64,000 bases of DNA from Linyphia triangularis (GCA_963978545.1 OZ021727.1:21421943-21485942), one strand, 5' to 3'. Positions 32,870 through 44,266 are shown, numbered from the stretch's first letter. Translations and numbers: made by a program. The notes: a model not told the origin generated them from the sequence alone.

Positions 32870-33654
32870 TATGGGTTATTTAAGATATAAGAGTTATTCT
32901 AGAAACCAATTGAAATAAAAAAAAAATGTAATTTTGAAATTCTCTTCCACAAATTACATTTGATCGGAGTTTCTACGAGAAATTCAATGGATTAATACGA
33001 TGAATTATTGACACTTGTAAAGTGAGCTCCGAGTTATGAAAGATATGTAATCAACAAAATAAATACTCTGATTTAGATATTAGGTAAAGATACTAAGCCT
33101 TAATAAAATGTGATTTCATAACATTTAAACATATAGTTCATATAGTATGAATTTAAAATATATATATATATATAGATATATATATATATATATATTAATC
33201 ATTTAACAATACAGAGTAATACTCACTATCCAACTACAGAACAAACCCAAAAATTTTTAGTTATAACTAAATATTTTCATAAGTTAGCTTATCGCCATAA
33301 ATGATCATTTTGCTTTTGGTATAAGTAATTCGTAATGGAGAAGTTGCGTATTTTTTAAAAATGGTAAAAAGCAATAAGTTTGAATGAAGAAAGCAAAGCT
33401 GATTCCGAAAATGTAAGTTATATTGCGGTTAAAAAAGTATTTAATTAAATATCGAAAGAAGAAAAGTCGTAAAAACAGTGAAATCGTGACATAACCGCAA
33501 AACGTTCCATCATTGGCTGGTTAGATTTGACTTCATAATCCGATTTGAAAATATTCTTCTTCATTTGTTTACCTACGATTAATGCCTTCCTGCTACTTTT
33601 TTCTTTTTAGTATTATCATTATACCCAAACCGTTTGAGTAATTTGTTATTATAG
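32870..33654. other. Spacer with TA microsatellite
   Basis: 33158-33196 is an imperfect (TA)n tract. Otherwise nothing recognised. Confidence 0.5.
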
Positions 33655-34174
33655 AAATCAATGCCTATTTATTTGTAAAAGGGCAATCCGATAACCCGCC
33701 GAAAATAGATTCGCTAGCGATGTTTCACTTCTACGTGATGCTTGTACACGAATTTATAGAAGCTGAAATTCGTGGACTAAAATCTGAAAGGTATGTACCC
33801 ATTTTGCAAACAGTTTGTCATTTGTCTTTGATTGAATATATGACTTATTTTTATTGAAAGTTTTTATATTCAATTATCACTCCATCCAGTTAAACTGCAG
33901 AACATTCCAGTCGTCAATTTTTTTACAATATTTTAGGAACTCAACATTTTACATACTTTACGAACTATTCGAAACGAAACACATATTTACCAAGAAACTG
34001 TATATTCAATTAAAATTCACGTCCATGGATCTTCATTTTATTCTTGAAAATGTTATTCTTATACAAGTTAATTTGATGCCTGTACAAGAACCAAATGAGT
34101 TTTTCCTTGTTCATAAATTTGTTGGTGCTATTTTGAAAACTTTAGTCCGTTTTTCAACATCTCTTCACTCTTAA
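33655..34174 (+). CDS. Possible two-exon gene fragment, unrecognised product
   Basis: A 136-bp open stretch, 33655-33790, reads ...EINAYLFVKGQSDNPPKIDS and then FYVMLVHEFIEAEIRGLKSE. It is preceded by an acceptor-like ...TTATTATAG and ends at a perfect donor, AAAG/GTATGT. A second stretch, 33937-34174, follows a strong acceptor (TTTTTTTACAATATTTTAG) and keeps the frame: NSTFYILYELFETKHIFTKK ... EPNEFFLVHKFVGAILKTLV ... stop. Together that is about 124 codons, with the start missing. The composition is less low-complexity than surrounding random frames. It is not a receptor and I do not recognise the family. It could be the 3' end of a larger gene, a retained piece of one, or chance. Confidence 0.35.
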
Positions 34175-35404
34175 GAAAGTTATAAAAACACTAGTTTTCC
34201 ATAGTACAGTTGTATCCAGTATTATTTTCAAATCAAATTTTCAAATTGAGGGATTCAAATAGTAGAAGTTACCACATTTTTTACTAATAAGTGAAATGTC
34301 TGTAACTTGGCGTGCTATGTAAACAACTGCCTTGAATATCCAATAGAGTAAAAAAAAAGTTTGCTATTATTTTCAATATAGCTTTTTTTATTTTTTTTTA
34401 AGCATTTTTTTTTTTTTTTTTTCAGTTTAAATTAATTTATATTCCGCTAGAAAGTTTACTTTCCCATTTTCAAGAAAACTTGTTACCTCTTTGAACAACT
34501 TGTACACCTGTCATTCACGAAGTTGGCGACATTTATTACCAAAGAAAATAAAATGCATCGTTTCAAATTAGCAAAGAAGAATAGAAACTAAATTGAACTT
34601 AATTTTGTTTATACATTTAATTTAATTGTGTTTGTATATTCCTGTTCAATTAAAAAGCTGATCCAATTTTCTTTGACCTACATTTTTAAAAAATAATTTT
34701 AGTTTAGTAAGAACAGCGTACAGTCCGCTAGGACGAACTCTTATTAACTTGAAAGGCTTTCATTTTAATGTTGTGATTTCTTACACCAGTTTTCTCAACA
34801 AATGTGTTCTTTTGGGTTCAAATCTGGTGACTAATATGGTGTTTTTAAATTTTATATTATAGAGGTACCAGAGGCAAATATTGAATAAAGTGTGTTCGGA
34901 CTATTATTGCGATAAAAAATAAAGTCGTTCGTAATGCCAAATAGTGTTAATGATGTTTTTTTTTTTTTTTTTTTTTTTTTAAATGACTACGAGATATTTT
35001 AAATAACATATGGATTATAAGAATTTCAAAATCAAATATTACAGACAATCGTTATTTTACATGTTTCCACAATGCAAATTTTTTAAAATAGAGCCAGAAA
35101 GTAATTCTATTGCTAGGAATTTGTCAGAAAATTTTAAGTCAAACGAACACCATTATGTTTTTTTTTTTCTTTAGCTCTATGAATTTATGTTTTAATAAAA
35201 ATAAAACGATTCAATACTTTTCTTAAGTATTAGGTTTCATTCAGAATTAATATAAAAAAAAAAAAAATATAGGAATTATTATTCAAATTCAATTCTAAAC
35301 TGAAGAACTACTTTTTTTTTTATATATTTTTAAACTGTACGAACACTTTTGGAAACCACTGTATATAATAGAATTTTAAAATAATTTGGTCATTATATAA
35401 AAAC
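34175..35404. other. Noncoding, poly(T)-rich
   Basis: Contains T runs near 34388-34425, 34957-34980 and 35158-35172. No gene supported. Confidence 0.5.
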
Positions 35405-35648
35405 AAGAGTAATAGGTGTGCTATTATCACATCAAAATGTTCTTCACAAACGTGTGTCAAGAACTTTTTGCAGAAACATTGTCTCGTTTCATGACTTTAC
35501 ACCACTTCCTGCGGATATCTGCGTGTTTAGCAACACTGATTAATAATTTAGCAGCGTTGGAAATTGAAAAATTCTTACAATTCGGAACGAGGCAATATTT
35601 ATTCGCTGAATTTGAGGACATAATTTTAAATTTATGAAAAGAATACAA
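35405..35648 (-). pseudogene. THAP zinc-finger domain relic
   Basis: Minus-strand frame from 35648 gives KYCLVPNCKNFSISN, then RRKWCKVMKRDNVSAK. After a single frameshift, FLTHVCEEHFDV follows. This fits the THAP DNA-binding layout C-x4-C ... W ... C-x2-H. THAP domains occur in cellular factors and in P-element-type transposases. No transposase or other domain follows, and the frameshift makes it a relic. Confidence 0.65.
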
Positions 35649-35820
35649 GATTTAAGAAAAATCAAAACGTGCTACAGCAATGCGAATAAAATCACTTAAA
35701 GACCGCGCGAAGCAGATTTTTTTTTCTAGTTTTGGTCGTCTTTCGTCACCCTTAATAAAATACAAAATGAAACAAAAAATGCTCAACTTGTCCGATGCGC
35801 ATCGTAATTGTACTTACTAA

Positions 35821-36505
35821 GGGGTTGTTCAAATATTACGTAAGCATGTTTTTGGTAATTTTTGACCCCCCCTCCCCCCTTGTCAGCAAAAATAAGCAAA
35901 TCGCATACCCCCCCTCTATAATTACGTAAGCATACGGTAACCCCCCCTGCTCCTGATTTTTTTTTTTTCAATGCAAATAATGAACTTTAACTCGCCTTAA
36001 AAGGGAAAAAAATGAAGAAAGAAACTTGTTCAAAACACAACTCAATTCGGAATCTTGAACCTTAAACCAACTACTGTTCCATCTTAGGAGCCCGCCAGTC
36101 GCCAAGCGAAAGAAAAACAAAAATTGTCTGTCACATAAGTTGGTTTAATGTAGGATTCACGTCTCCAAACACCCAAAAGAGGGGAATCCCCTTTATTCAT
36201 TTTGAAACTGCAGTATTTTGCATCATCAATGTTTGATTGTAATTGGCTGAAGGCAGAGTACGTCACTCTTATGTGACGTAAGTTTAAATCCCTTAGATTG
36301 ATTTGAATGGAAAGTTGCCTATTCTAGAACTCGGTGTACAAAAGTGAAATTTTGTGTAAGTTTCAATTTTTTTTAGAAATAAAGGGATTATTAAATGCTT
36401 ACGTAAGCATCACTCATACCCCCTCCCCCCCTTGTCAGCAAAAATAAGCAAATCGCTAACCCCCTCCCCCCCCCCTAGGTGCTTACGTAATATTTGAACG
36501 GCCCC
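35821..36505. mobile_element. Non-autonomous TIR DNA element with C-rich subterminal repeats
   Basis: The left end GGGGTTGTTCAAATATTACG(TAAGCA) and the right end, on the opposite strand GGGGCCGTTCAAATATTACG(TAAGCA), form inverted repeats of about 26 bp with two mismatches. Both are flanked by TAA. Internal direct repeats CTTGTCAGCAAAAATAAGCA (35879 and 36430) sit beside long C runs. 685 bp, no transposase. I do not assign a superfamily. Confidence 0.75.
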
Positions 36506-38654
36506 TAATAAGTACTTCGACATTGCTCCTTTGTAACAAAATTAACATTTTAAGTATTGAACTTTAATTATTGTATGTGATTGAATGCACTAGTAATATA
36601 AAAAAAGCTATGATTCTCACTAAAATGAAAAGGAAGTAAAATTATAGGAATGTTAAATATGCTAATCCTTTTTTTGAGTAAACTTTTAGTGTATGAACTA
36701 TTATTGAATAAAAAGAATATAGTTTAGGACAAAAATCAAGAGTAAACATACAAGTTTAAAGTTAAAGGAAGCAATTTTTTGTAGGATTTCCGACGCATGC
36801 TAACATTTTCATATAAATAAATCTTTATATGTTTTTTTTTTTTTTTTCCTCACAGTATGAGATACATAAAGGACAACTTTTCTATTAGTAGATACAAATC
36901 AAACAAGATCGAAAATTGTATTGAATCCATAACAGTTTTTAAAATTGACAATAACAAACGTGTTGTTTCTGTATAGATTAAACGATTGTTCGGATTTTTT
37001 TTTTAAAGATGTATTATTTGATAATTGTCAGCTATGTTTCCCTCTTTGAGGTTAGTGAACTTTTTGGAAGATTTTCAATTTTGAAATTTTTTCTGTTAAG
37101 ACAGAAAAGCAATGTTTTTCTTCAATTTTTCAAAGAAAAGTACATCATCGATGTTTTTCAACATCAAGAAACTATTACATGACAACTAAACCAAAACTAT
37201 TAAACCAGACGTGGTATTTTCATTTGTATGTAAATATTTTTTCAAATATATTTTAGAAAGTGCTATTTCTATGTGTAATTGAAATTATATGTATTACGTG
37301 ATATATTACTAATAATTCTATGTGATCCATTAAAAGTACTTTTAACCATTCATAAAAAAAGACTATTGTAAGATGTGTGAAACATAATAGTTGTTAAGTT
37401 GTTAAATACAGTTGAAATTGCAATATTTTTTTTTTTTAAATACTAAATATTAGTTTTGGCGTATGTTGACATTTTTCGGTCTGATGGGATTTTCCTCGTT
37501 GGTAGAGATTTCTTTTGATTGGTAGGGATTTTGGTCTTTCGGTATTTTGATCTATTCGGGATTTTGGCTTGTCAGGATATCGTCCCATTCGAAATTGTGG
37601 TAGTTCGGGATTTCGGCTTTCGGGATTGTGGCTTGCCGGGATCTCGTCCTAGACAAATTTTGAATAGTAATACATGCTTGGTTATTGACATGAAGTCGTT
37701 GAAGGCTTAATAATCACTATGGATATCTATATTAGCAACTTCCTCCAAAACTAGTTCAAATTTGTTTGTAACTATGGGCAACCCATTACGTAGCATTAAA
37801 GGGAGAGGAATATTCAAATAATATCATCTGCCTGTGGAGCAGACACCGCTTAAAAACAACCCAGAAGTTGTAGTAGAAATCAGTGCTCTCCAACCAGGAA
37901 ACATAGCTCCTAATCGTCTTGTGGATAGTGCTACAGCTATGAAGGAAATAAAATGAGTTTCTTTTGGAATGTTTTATTTATTTTTCCAGGTAGCCAATTA
38001 TTCTCATTCAAGTGTCTTTCTTACACAAAAAAGCAAATTTAACAAAAAATTTCAATAAACACTAGAAAGTTTACAATGAAATATTTTAAATTTGTATTTA
38101 AAACATAATTGTTCGAGTACAACTGCAAATTCAATAAAATGAAGCAAAACAACATAACTCAATGAGAAAAGGAATCGGAAATATTTTTGAGTTTAGAAGG
38201 TTTCATCTACAACAGAAAAATTTAACTTAACACAGCCCTCAGGTGTGAAATGTAAATAGTATTATAAATTAACAAGTTAACAGTTTTTTAAGTGAGCATA
38301 GTTTTTTTTTTTTTTTACTTTCTTTCCATTAAATTCGTTAAGAAAATTTTTCGCCGAAGTAGCTTCATCCAAGCATTATTTTGAGTAAAGTACTATCGCT
38401 TGGCTACATTTAAAACTTTTTTGAGACTTATCATAAAAACTTTTCACATTCCTTCAGTAAACTACATTTTACATTTTATTCTGCTGCGAACAACTCATTT
38501 AACAAATGCATAAGCTTCATTTATCGATAGTAAATATTGTAAAAAAAAAAAAAAATTCCTATGAAATGACTTGCCAGTTTTTCGAAATAAAAACTGGTGA
38601 TTTACTCTGAATCTAAGAGGTTTACAAAACTTCTTTAAACAAAAGCGGACTCGC
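36506..38654. other. Noncoding, one degenerate GGGATT-rich repeat
   Basis: No gene supported. 37470-37665 repeats variants of TCGGGATTTTGGCTTT and CGTCC, suggesting a decayed tandem or interspersed repeat. T runs lie at 36832-36848 and 38303-38317. Confidence 0.45.
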
Positions 38655-39019
38655 GATAAAACTTTAACAAAAAAGCTTGCATTTTGATAGACTAAGCATC
38701 AAGTGGGCCTCTCTAAGCTTCATAAAAATCTTCTTTACATTCTCCAAGAGCTGATAGGATTCACTCCCGGTGATGATTATATCATCCAAGAATACCAGAC
38801 AGGCTTCGTAAGGGAGTCCTTTAATCACAATTTCCGTTAGTCGATCAAACAAAGCATGTGCATTACACAAGCCGAACGAAATCACTTAAATTTGCAATAA
38901 TCCTTGTTTAGTAGTGAAGGCAATTTTTTCACGGTAATCAGGATGCATCTCCATTTTACTCTTTAGGTCCAAACTTGAGAGCCACTTGTTCTCAGATAGG
39001 ATGACCACTGTGTCATTAA

Positions 39020-39264
39020 TTGAGGACTAGAGATGAAAAACGACCTAAGTCCAAAAAAAGAAAAAATTTCAGGAGAACTGAAAAATGAAAAACTCTCGCA
39101 TTGATACTTAAAGCTATGACTAAGTACCAGATTTAATTCGAACTGTTGCTACTGGCATTCGTACTTTGGGCGTTCTCCGCTTTTCTTAGCAGACATGTTT
39201 CCGTAAAAAAAGATTTTCGATTTTTTGTGGTACTTAAGTCGTTTTCCATTTCTAGTCCTCAATT
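39020..39264. mobile_element. MITE, copy 1
   Basis: Ends TTGAGGACTAGAGATGAAAAACG and, inverted, TTGAGGACTAGAAATGGAAAACG; about 32 bp of inverted ends and a 245-bp total length. It lies inside a gypsy RT reading frame, which resumes on the other side. A second copy is at 44010-44266. No coding capacity. Confidence 0.85.
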
Positions 39265-39440
39265 CTTGGTACCCTTTCCTTCGTAATTTCATTCAGCTTC
39301 CGGTAATCCATATAAAATCTAGTGAAACCATCCTTCTTTCGAACGAGTACGATTGGTGAGGAACATGGACTTGAGGAGGGTTCGTTAACTCTACTATCCT
39401 CCAATTCGTATAACAATTTGGTGACATCCTCCTATTTTGC

Positions 39441-39617
39441 GCAGACCAAACGGTATAGTGGTTAGCGTGCTAGCTTCTGGACTAGGTTGCGGGTTAAAGT
39501 CCCGTGTTAGGCATGGGTGTTTGTAAATGTATGTTGGCTTGTCTAATGACGAATGTTCGGCGCATTATAGCCCTCGTGTTGCTGGCGGCGCCAGATAGTC
39601 TGAAAACAACCAACCAA
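39441..39617 (+). mobile_element. tRNA-derived SINE, copy C
   Basis: Head ACCAAACGGTATAGTGGTTA and GCGTGCTAGCTTCTGG; the B box has mutated to GGGTTAAAGTCCCGTG. The tail is ACAACCAACCAA. It is flanked by a 13-bp duplication, CCTCCTATTTTGC/CCTCCTGTTTTGC (39428-39440 and 39618-39630), with one mismatch. Confidence 0.92.
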
Positions 39618-39945
39618 CCTCCTGTTTTGCAATTGGAAGTCTTTAAGGGTGTTGTTTGGTAAGTAGGTAATTAGTAGTAGGTTCCAGTATCAATTCGATG
39701 TTAGGCAGTTTCGTTCTTCAGACATCTTTCGATGACATGGAGAATACATCTTGAAATTCTCTTATAAGATTTCCGAGAATTTTATCTTGACTACCTTCAA
39801 ACCAAGCACCCCCGAGAAGTTGATCGACTGAAACCTTGGTGGATGCATCTGGTAGTTTCTTAGATGCTCTTTTGATGAGTGTAACAGGTGTACAGGTGCC
39901 AATTTTATCTCCTTCCCTAATAACTCAAGGAGCATCATTCTGGCC

Positions 39946-40640
39946 AGATGAAAATTTCACAAACTGAAAAAGACATTCGGCAGCTGTCACCACCAAGCAA
40001 ACTTGAATTTATAGCCATGAAATCAAATTTATTCACCAAGATCTTGGGAGTTGTTATCAGAGTATTTGAATCCGATAAAAATTTTACACAGCAATACGTA
40101 TTCCACAAAATCCAACGAAGCATTAAGATCGATACAGAAATACAAAAAAGCAATTAATTCATCAATAGTTAATACTTCTCTGTGACGCTCTTTGAAAAGA
40201 TGTCACTAAAACGTCGCCAAAGATGTTGAATAGTTCACACCCTTCCTAACTGAAATTTAAAGAGCGGTGTATTGCCAAATGAAAGGTAAGGTTAATTATA
40301 TGCCAAGTTATGACATATTGGCAAATGATCCAAAGTCAAATTTCGATGAGCTTTCGCCCTTGACTAAATTTGCTGTCGCCTCTCAGATTATAGGTCATTC
40401 TCAATGTATTATCGACAATTAGACAAAATACTCTATCCACAAACATTTATATTTTCTATTATTGCATGCAACTTGCTGAAAATTGTATTCTCGAATTGCT
40501 CTAAATGCTCAATTGAAATTGAAACTTTTTGCAACGTGATCAACAATATTAGACATAAAAGATAACTGAAACTCATAACTAAATACGATATTTTATATTT
40601 CCATAGATCATCGTGAATCATCCTGAGACTGATCTAAGGA
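39946..40640 (-). pseudogene. GR-like receptor relic, N- and C-terminal pieces
   Basis: On the minus strand, 40621-40433 encodes HDDLWKYKISYLVMSFSYLL and a worn IEHLEQFENTIFSKLHA, which matches the YDDFEYRK...RRIEETVEHL..MREYYF region of the receptor at 48669-49821. Then 270 bp of unrelated sequence (40160-40430) replaces the middle. 40155-39946 gives YFCIDLNASLDFVEYVLLCK and, in another frame, SSLLGGDSCRMSFSVCEIF. The last TM is cut off by the gypsy relic. Clearly dead. Confidence 0.7.
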
Positions 40641-41275
40641 TCAATGGCTGAAGCTTTATAAACTCTAATGGAATTCCATTGATCAGGAAAATATTAAAAT
40701 GTCGTAGTCTTACAAGTGTTTTCTGGATATATTTCTAAAGAGATTGTTTTTGATTTGAATCTTTATTATTGAGGAATTATGAGTTTATGAAACATTAATA
40801 AGCATTGATATAAAACATAAGAAGTATACAAAGATTATTTTATTTGGGGTCCAACTTAATTGCTACAAGTGTACAAGAGAAGTGTTGAGCATAACATTTA
40901 TCGCACGCGACCTAACTTTGACTCAGTCTGCTATTGAAAGAATCTAGCAGTTAAATCGTCTACATTTAAAAGGATACGGAATCATAAAATAGGTAAACTG
41001 TTTTGCAATAAAAGTGCATATACTAGTAAAGCAAAATATATCCATGACATTTAATTTATTCACCTTTGAAACCAATAGCAAATATTTAATATTATTTAAT
41101 ATAATTTTATGTCCTCCATTATTACTTACTTAATTATAATATAATGCAAAATGATTTTGTCACAAGATTCTAAGTATGGGAAATTCTTGAAAAATTTTAA
41201 CTTTGAATTTTATTTTAACATACCTATTTTAAAGTAGTATAAATTTATATCCAATAATTTTTTCCATATTATACT
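40641..41275. other. 3' flank of the 41276-42415 receptor
   Basis: Noncoding. 40735-41265 is paralogous to 61880-62410 (shared TTGCAATAAAAGT, ATCCATGACATTTAATTT, CTTAATTATAATATAATG). Nothing else recognised. Confidence 0.65.
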
Positions 41276-42415
41276 TTAATTTCTTACTATTAGTAAGACA
41301 TATGATACAACAGCACCAACGGACGAAAAGACGAACTCTCTTGTAATGACGAACATCTTACAAACAGAAAACGACATTTTGCATTTGTCATCATCGAAGA
41401 TTCCCAAAATTCTTATTTCATCTGAAGTCTGAGATTGAAAGCAGAAATGCAAGTTTTTCAATGAACTGTAAGTTTCGCATAACAATCTATATTCCACGTC
41501 CATTTCTGAGGCTGATAATCCGAGACAAAAATATAAAAAACAGCAATATGCAATTGATATATACGCGATTATTTGTAAAGGAGGTGTTGTATCAGTTGAA
41601 TCTGACAAAAAGATATTCAAAACACAAACTGCGTTGAGAAACTGCAAAGACAACATCAACAAGATGGGATATGACAAAACAATGTCCATTTCATTTTTGA
41701 GTAGCAGAGATCTTTTGTACATTTCCAGACACTTTTTGGAATTCAAAGGTCTCTGAATTAAAAATGCTCTGCACAGTCTCAAACTTTTACGTATATCTTC
41801 GAACACCATACAGCAGAAGAGAGTAAGAACGTTAGACACCATCCAAAACATAGACGGGTCTAAGAGTTTATTATGAATCAAAATGTTTTTTAACCAAGAT
41901 ATATTTTCCCATTCTTTACTTTCCGTGTTTAGTATTGATGAGTAAAAAGTGAAAATGGTTGCCAGGATAGGAGCATTATACGCAATGAGACAAATCAATA
42001 TTTTACACATCCACTTAGACCTACTGGTGGTATATTCAACTTCCTTATAATAATATTCAAGCATCTTTTGAAGGTATATAATCATTCTTTCAATGCGTTT
42101 TCTTCTAAAGTACAGTGAAATCCACAATAATAAAGTCAATGCATCAAACAAGTTCATGAACAGGGTGCTTTTTATGTTTCCAAAGCCCTTCAGGTGTGTT
42201 CCGACAAATATAAAGCTGTAATCCACGAACATTAACAAATAATGTAGTTTTAAAAAGAATGCGAAACAGAATGCAACATATTTTAGTAGGAATAATGGAA
42301 ATTGTGTATATTTCAGAGGAATACCAATCGCAAAGAAAAATCTAAAAGCTACATCGTAGTCTTCTATATATTTTTTGAAGTTTCTATGGCTGCGGCTCTT
42401 AATTGTCAAATTCAT
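41276..42415 (-). CDS. Gustatory-receptor-like 7TM chemoreceptor, intact
   Basis: Intronless 379-codon gene and the longest receptor here; extra residues fall in the TM1-TM2 and TM3-TM4 loops. TMs lie at about 41-66, 84-102, 137-158, 187-206, 247-271, 281-302 and 361-377. Motifs: GIPLKYTQF at 31-38, YFRRKRIERMIIYLQKML at 102-119, SWLKNILIHNKLL at 173-185, LTLFCCMVFEDIRKSLRLCR at 197-216, CLEMYKRSLLLKNEMD at 229-244, SASEMDVEYRLLCETYSSL at 301-319, DDDKCKMSFSVCKMF at 341-355, and the final VVSYVLLIVRN. Ser replaces Thr in the TY signature. The function would be a ligand-gated channel in sensory cells; ligand unknown. The decayed copy at 57529-58638 shares both coding and 5' flank sequence. Confidence 0.87.
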   Translation of the reverse strand: MNLTIKSRSHRNFKKYIEDYDVAFRFFFAIGIPLKYTQFPLFLLKYVAFCFAFFLKLHYLLMFVDYSFIFVGTHLKGFGNIKSTLFMNLFDALTLLLWISLYFRRKRIERMIIYLQKMLEYYYKEVEYTTSRSKWMCKILICLIAYNAPILATIFTFYSSILNTESKEWENISWLKNILIHNKLLDPSMFWMVSNVLTLFCCMVFEDIRKSLRLCRAFLIQRPLNSKKCLEMYKRSLLLKNEMDIVLSYPILLMLSLQFLNAVCVLNIFLSDSTDTTPPLQIIAYISIAYCCFLYFCLGLSASEMDVEYRLLCETYSSLKNLHFCFQSQTSDEIRILGIFDDDKCKMSFSVCKMFVITREFVFSSVGAVVSYVLLIVRN

Positions 42416-43317
42416 GATTTATAAAAGATTTAAAATCTTTTTGATACACAGATTAAAATAACGTAGATTTTCTTCTTAAGCATGCACTTTCTCTATTTCA
42501 ATAGAACATGCTAACAAGACAGAATAAAGTTGTTCCATTGCGTAATATATTTTAATAGGAAACTATAAGTAATGTGTTTATCATAAATTTAATTTGTAGC
42601 TCTTGGTAACCACCTGTAAACTTTTAAAAACATTTGATATTTCTAAAGCTTTTAATAACAACACTATATCGTTTAAACCAAAAATTATTTTCACAATTGT
42701 TCTCTTAATGGAAAACTTTCCAATCACTACTTTTTATGTATTGTTTCCATGGCGCATAGAATTGAATCATTTTACTAAGGGTTTTCTATACTATTCATTC
42801 GTTAAATTAGTAAAATCCATATCATAATTTATATTTTTTTCTCTTTAATTTTGTTTTTATTATACATTTAGTTCATTATAATTCAGTTTTTTCATTCAAT
42901 CAGTGAACTTAAACAAATGTAATACATTTCCTTTCTTTATAATTTAGATGTGGTTTGTATCAGGTCTGACTAATTTATATAATATTCTTTTAAAATAACA
43001 ATTGCTATATAATAAGTGGTAAATCGTCTGCAGAAGAAAATATTCTTTAAAACATTTGTTGCCCATGAAAATAATAGCTAATAGTTGATAATTTTGCTCA
43101 TTTCTTAAGTATCATTTTTTAGAATGTCTCTTGGAATGTATATTATTTTATGCATAACATATGGCAAAGGTGCGGAACTTCACACATCTTTCAATTACTG
43201 ATCACTGTATTTAAATTTGTCATAGATCCCCATAATTTATAATTTTCGTTTTCATATTTTCCTCATTTGAAAAAAATTGCCAGTTTTGCGATATTTTTGG
43301 CGAACACTAATACATTG

Positions 43318-43350
<33 letters not shown>

Positions 43351-44009
43351 CCTCCATAATGGCGACAATGGCGTTTTGTTTTTCGATAAATATTATATTA
43401 TCCTTTCTTGCAAGGGCCACATAGAAAAAACCGTCTTTGGCCAGCGATGTTCAAGGAAAAACTCTTGTGTTAAAGACCTTTATGCGTCATCTTTTTACGA
43501 CTTGATCACATGTCTACTGAAATTTCGGAGGTAGGAACTTTCAGAGCATCTTCATAGGCATTACCACAAAAAGTCTGAAGACGTTTTTAGGTAATTATTT
43601 AAAAATATACATTTTCCAATGGCAATTTATGAACAATCGCAATACCAAATTTGCTCGTCGTAGGTCGATCCACTTGGGAGTTAAGATGCACATAGTTTCT
43701 CTTTAGACCACTTTTGTGAACTCAGTTCCAAAACGTATGAAGATGCAAAATAAAAAGATAAAAAGAATAATAAAAAAAAAATAATTACCAAATCCTGTAC
43801 TTTCATTACCCTATGTTAACGTATGAATTACTAGCGGCTTGGACCTAAGTTGCGGACACCTGTTATTGATGCATAGGCTAGCTATAGTAGTGATATTTAA
43901 GTTTAATTAAATACTGGTTAGAGATCATGTGTACTCAACTGTAACGTCCAGGATTTGCGAAGAATAAGAGATAACAATATGGATTAACACAATTTTTTAC
44001 AAAAATCAG
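42416..44009. other. Upstream region of receptor and spacer
   Basis: 42420-42990 is paralogous to 58640-59110, so a promoter probably lies here, but no motif is clear. 43320-43347 is poly(A). The open frame 42603-42827 (+) lies in this flank and is not kept in the copy. Confidence 0.55.
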
Positions 44010-44266
44010 TTGAAGACTAGAAATGGAAAACAATATAAGTCCAAAAAAGAAAATTTGGCAGGAGAGCCGAAAAATGAAAAAAACACTCGCATTTGGGGCT
44101 TAAAGCTATGACTAAGTATCAGATTGAATTTGAATTATTGCTACTGGAGTTCACACTCTGAGAATTCTCCACTTTGTTTAGCTTGGTCTTTAAGACTTTT
44201 TTCCGTAAAAAAAAAGGTTTTGGATTTGTTTGGTACTTTGGTCGTTTTTCCTTTCTAGTCCTCAAT
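44010..44266. mobile_element. MITE, copy 2
   Basis: Same element as 39020-39264: TTGAAGACTAGAAATGGAAAACA at the left, CTAGTCCTCAATT at the right, and interior blocks AAAGCTATGACTAAGTA and TTCCGTAAAAAAA shared and collinear. 257 bp. No ORF. Confidence 0.85.

Larger units (their letters stand above)
38655..39945 (-). mobile_element. Ty3/gypsy-type pol relic with nested insertions
   Basis: Minus-strand pieces in order: EFQDVFSMSSKDV upstream of RT, then SSPIVLVRKKDGFTRFYMDY, LDLKSKMEMHPDYREKIAF, ISFGLCNAHALFDRLTE, CLVFLDDIIITG (RT catalytic box with F for Y) and LREAHLMLSLSKCKLF. Stops break it, and LTRs, RNase H and integrase are not seen. A MITE (39020-39264) splits the RT and a SINE (39441-39617) splits the region before it. 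Its upstream edge abuts a receptor relic at SVCEIF. Confidence 0.85.

Noticed and set aside
35416..35637. Plus-strand 73-codon frame
   Set aside because: It is antisense to the THAP-domain relic, which has recognisable Cys, Trp and His residues.
42603..42827. 74-codon plus-strand frame upstream of the 41276 receptor
   Set aside because: The region is paralogous to 58.7-59.0 kb, where the frame is not maintained.
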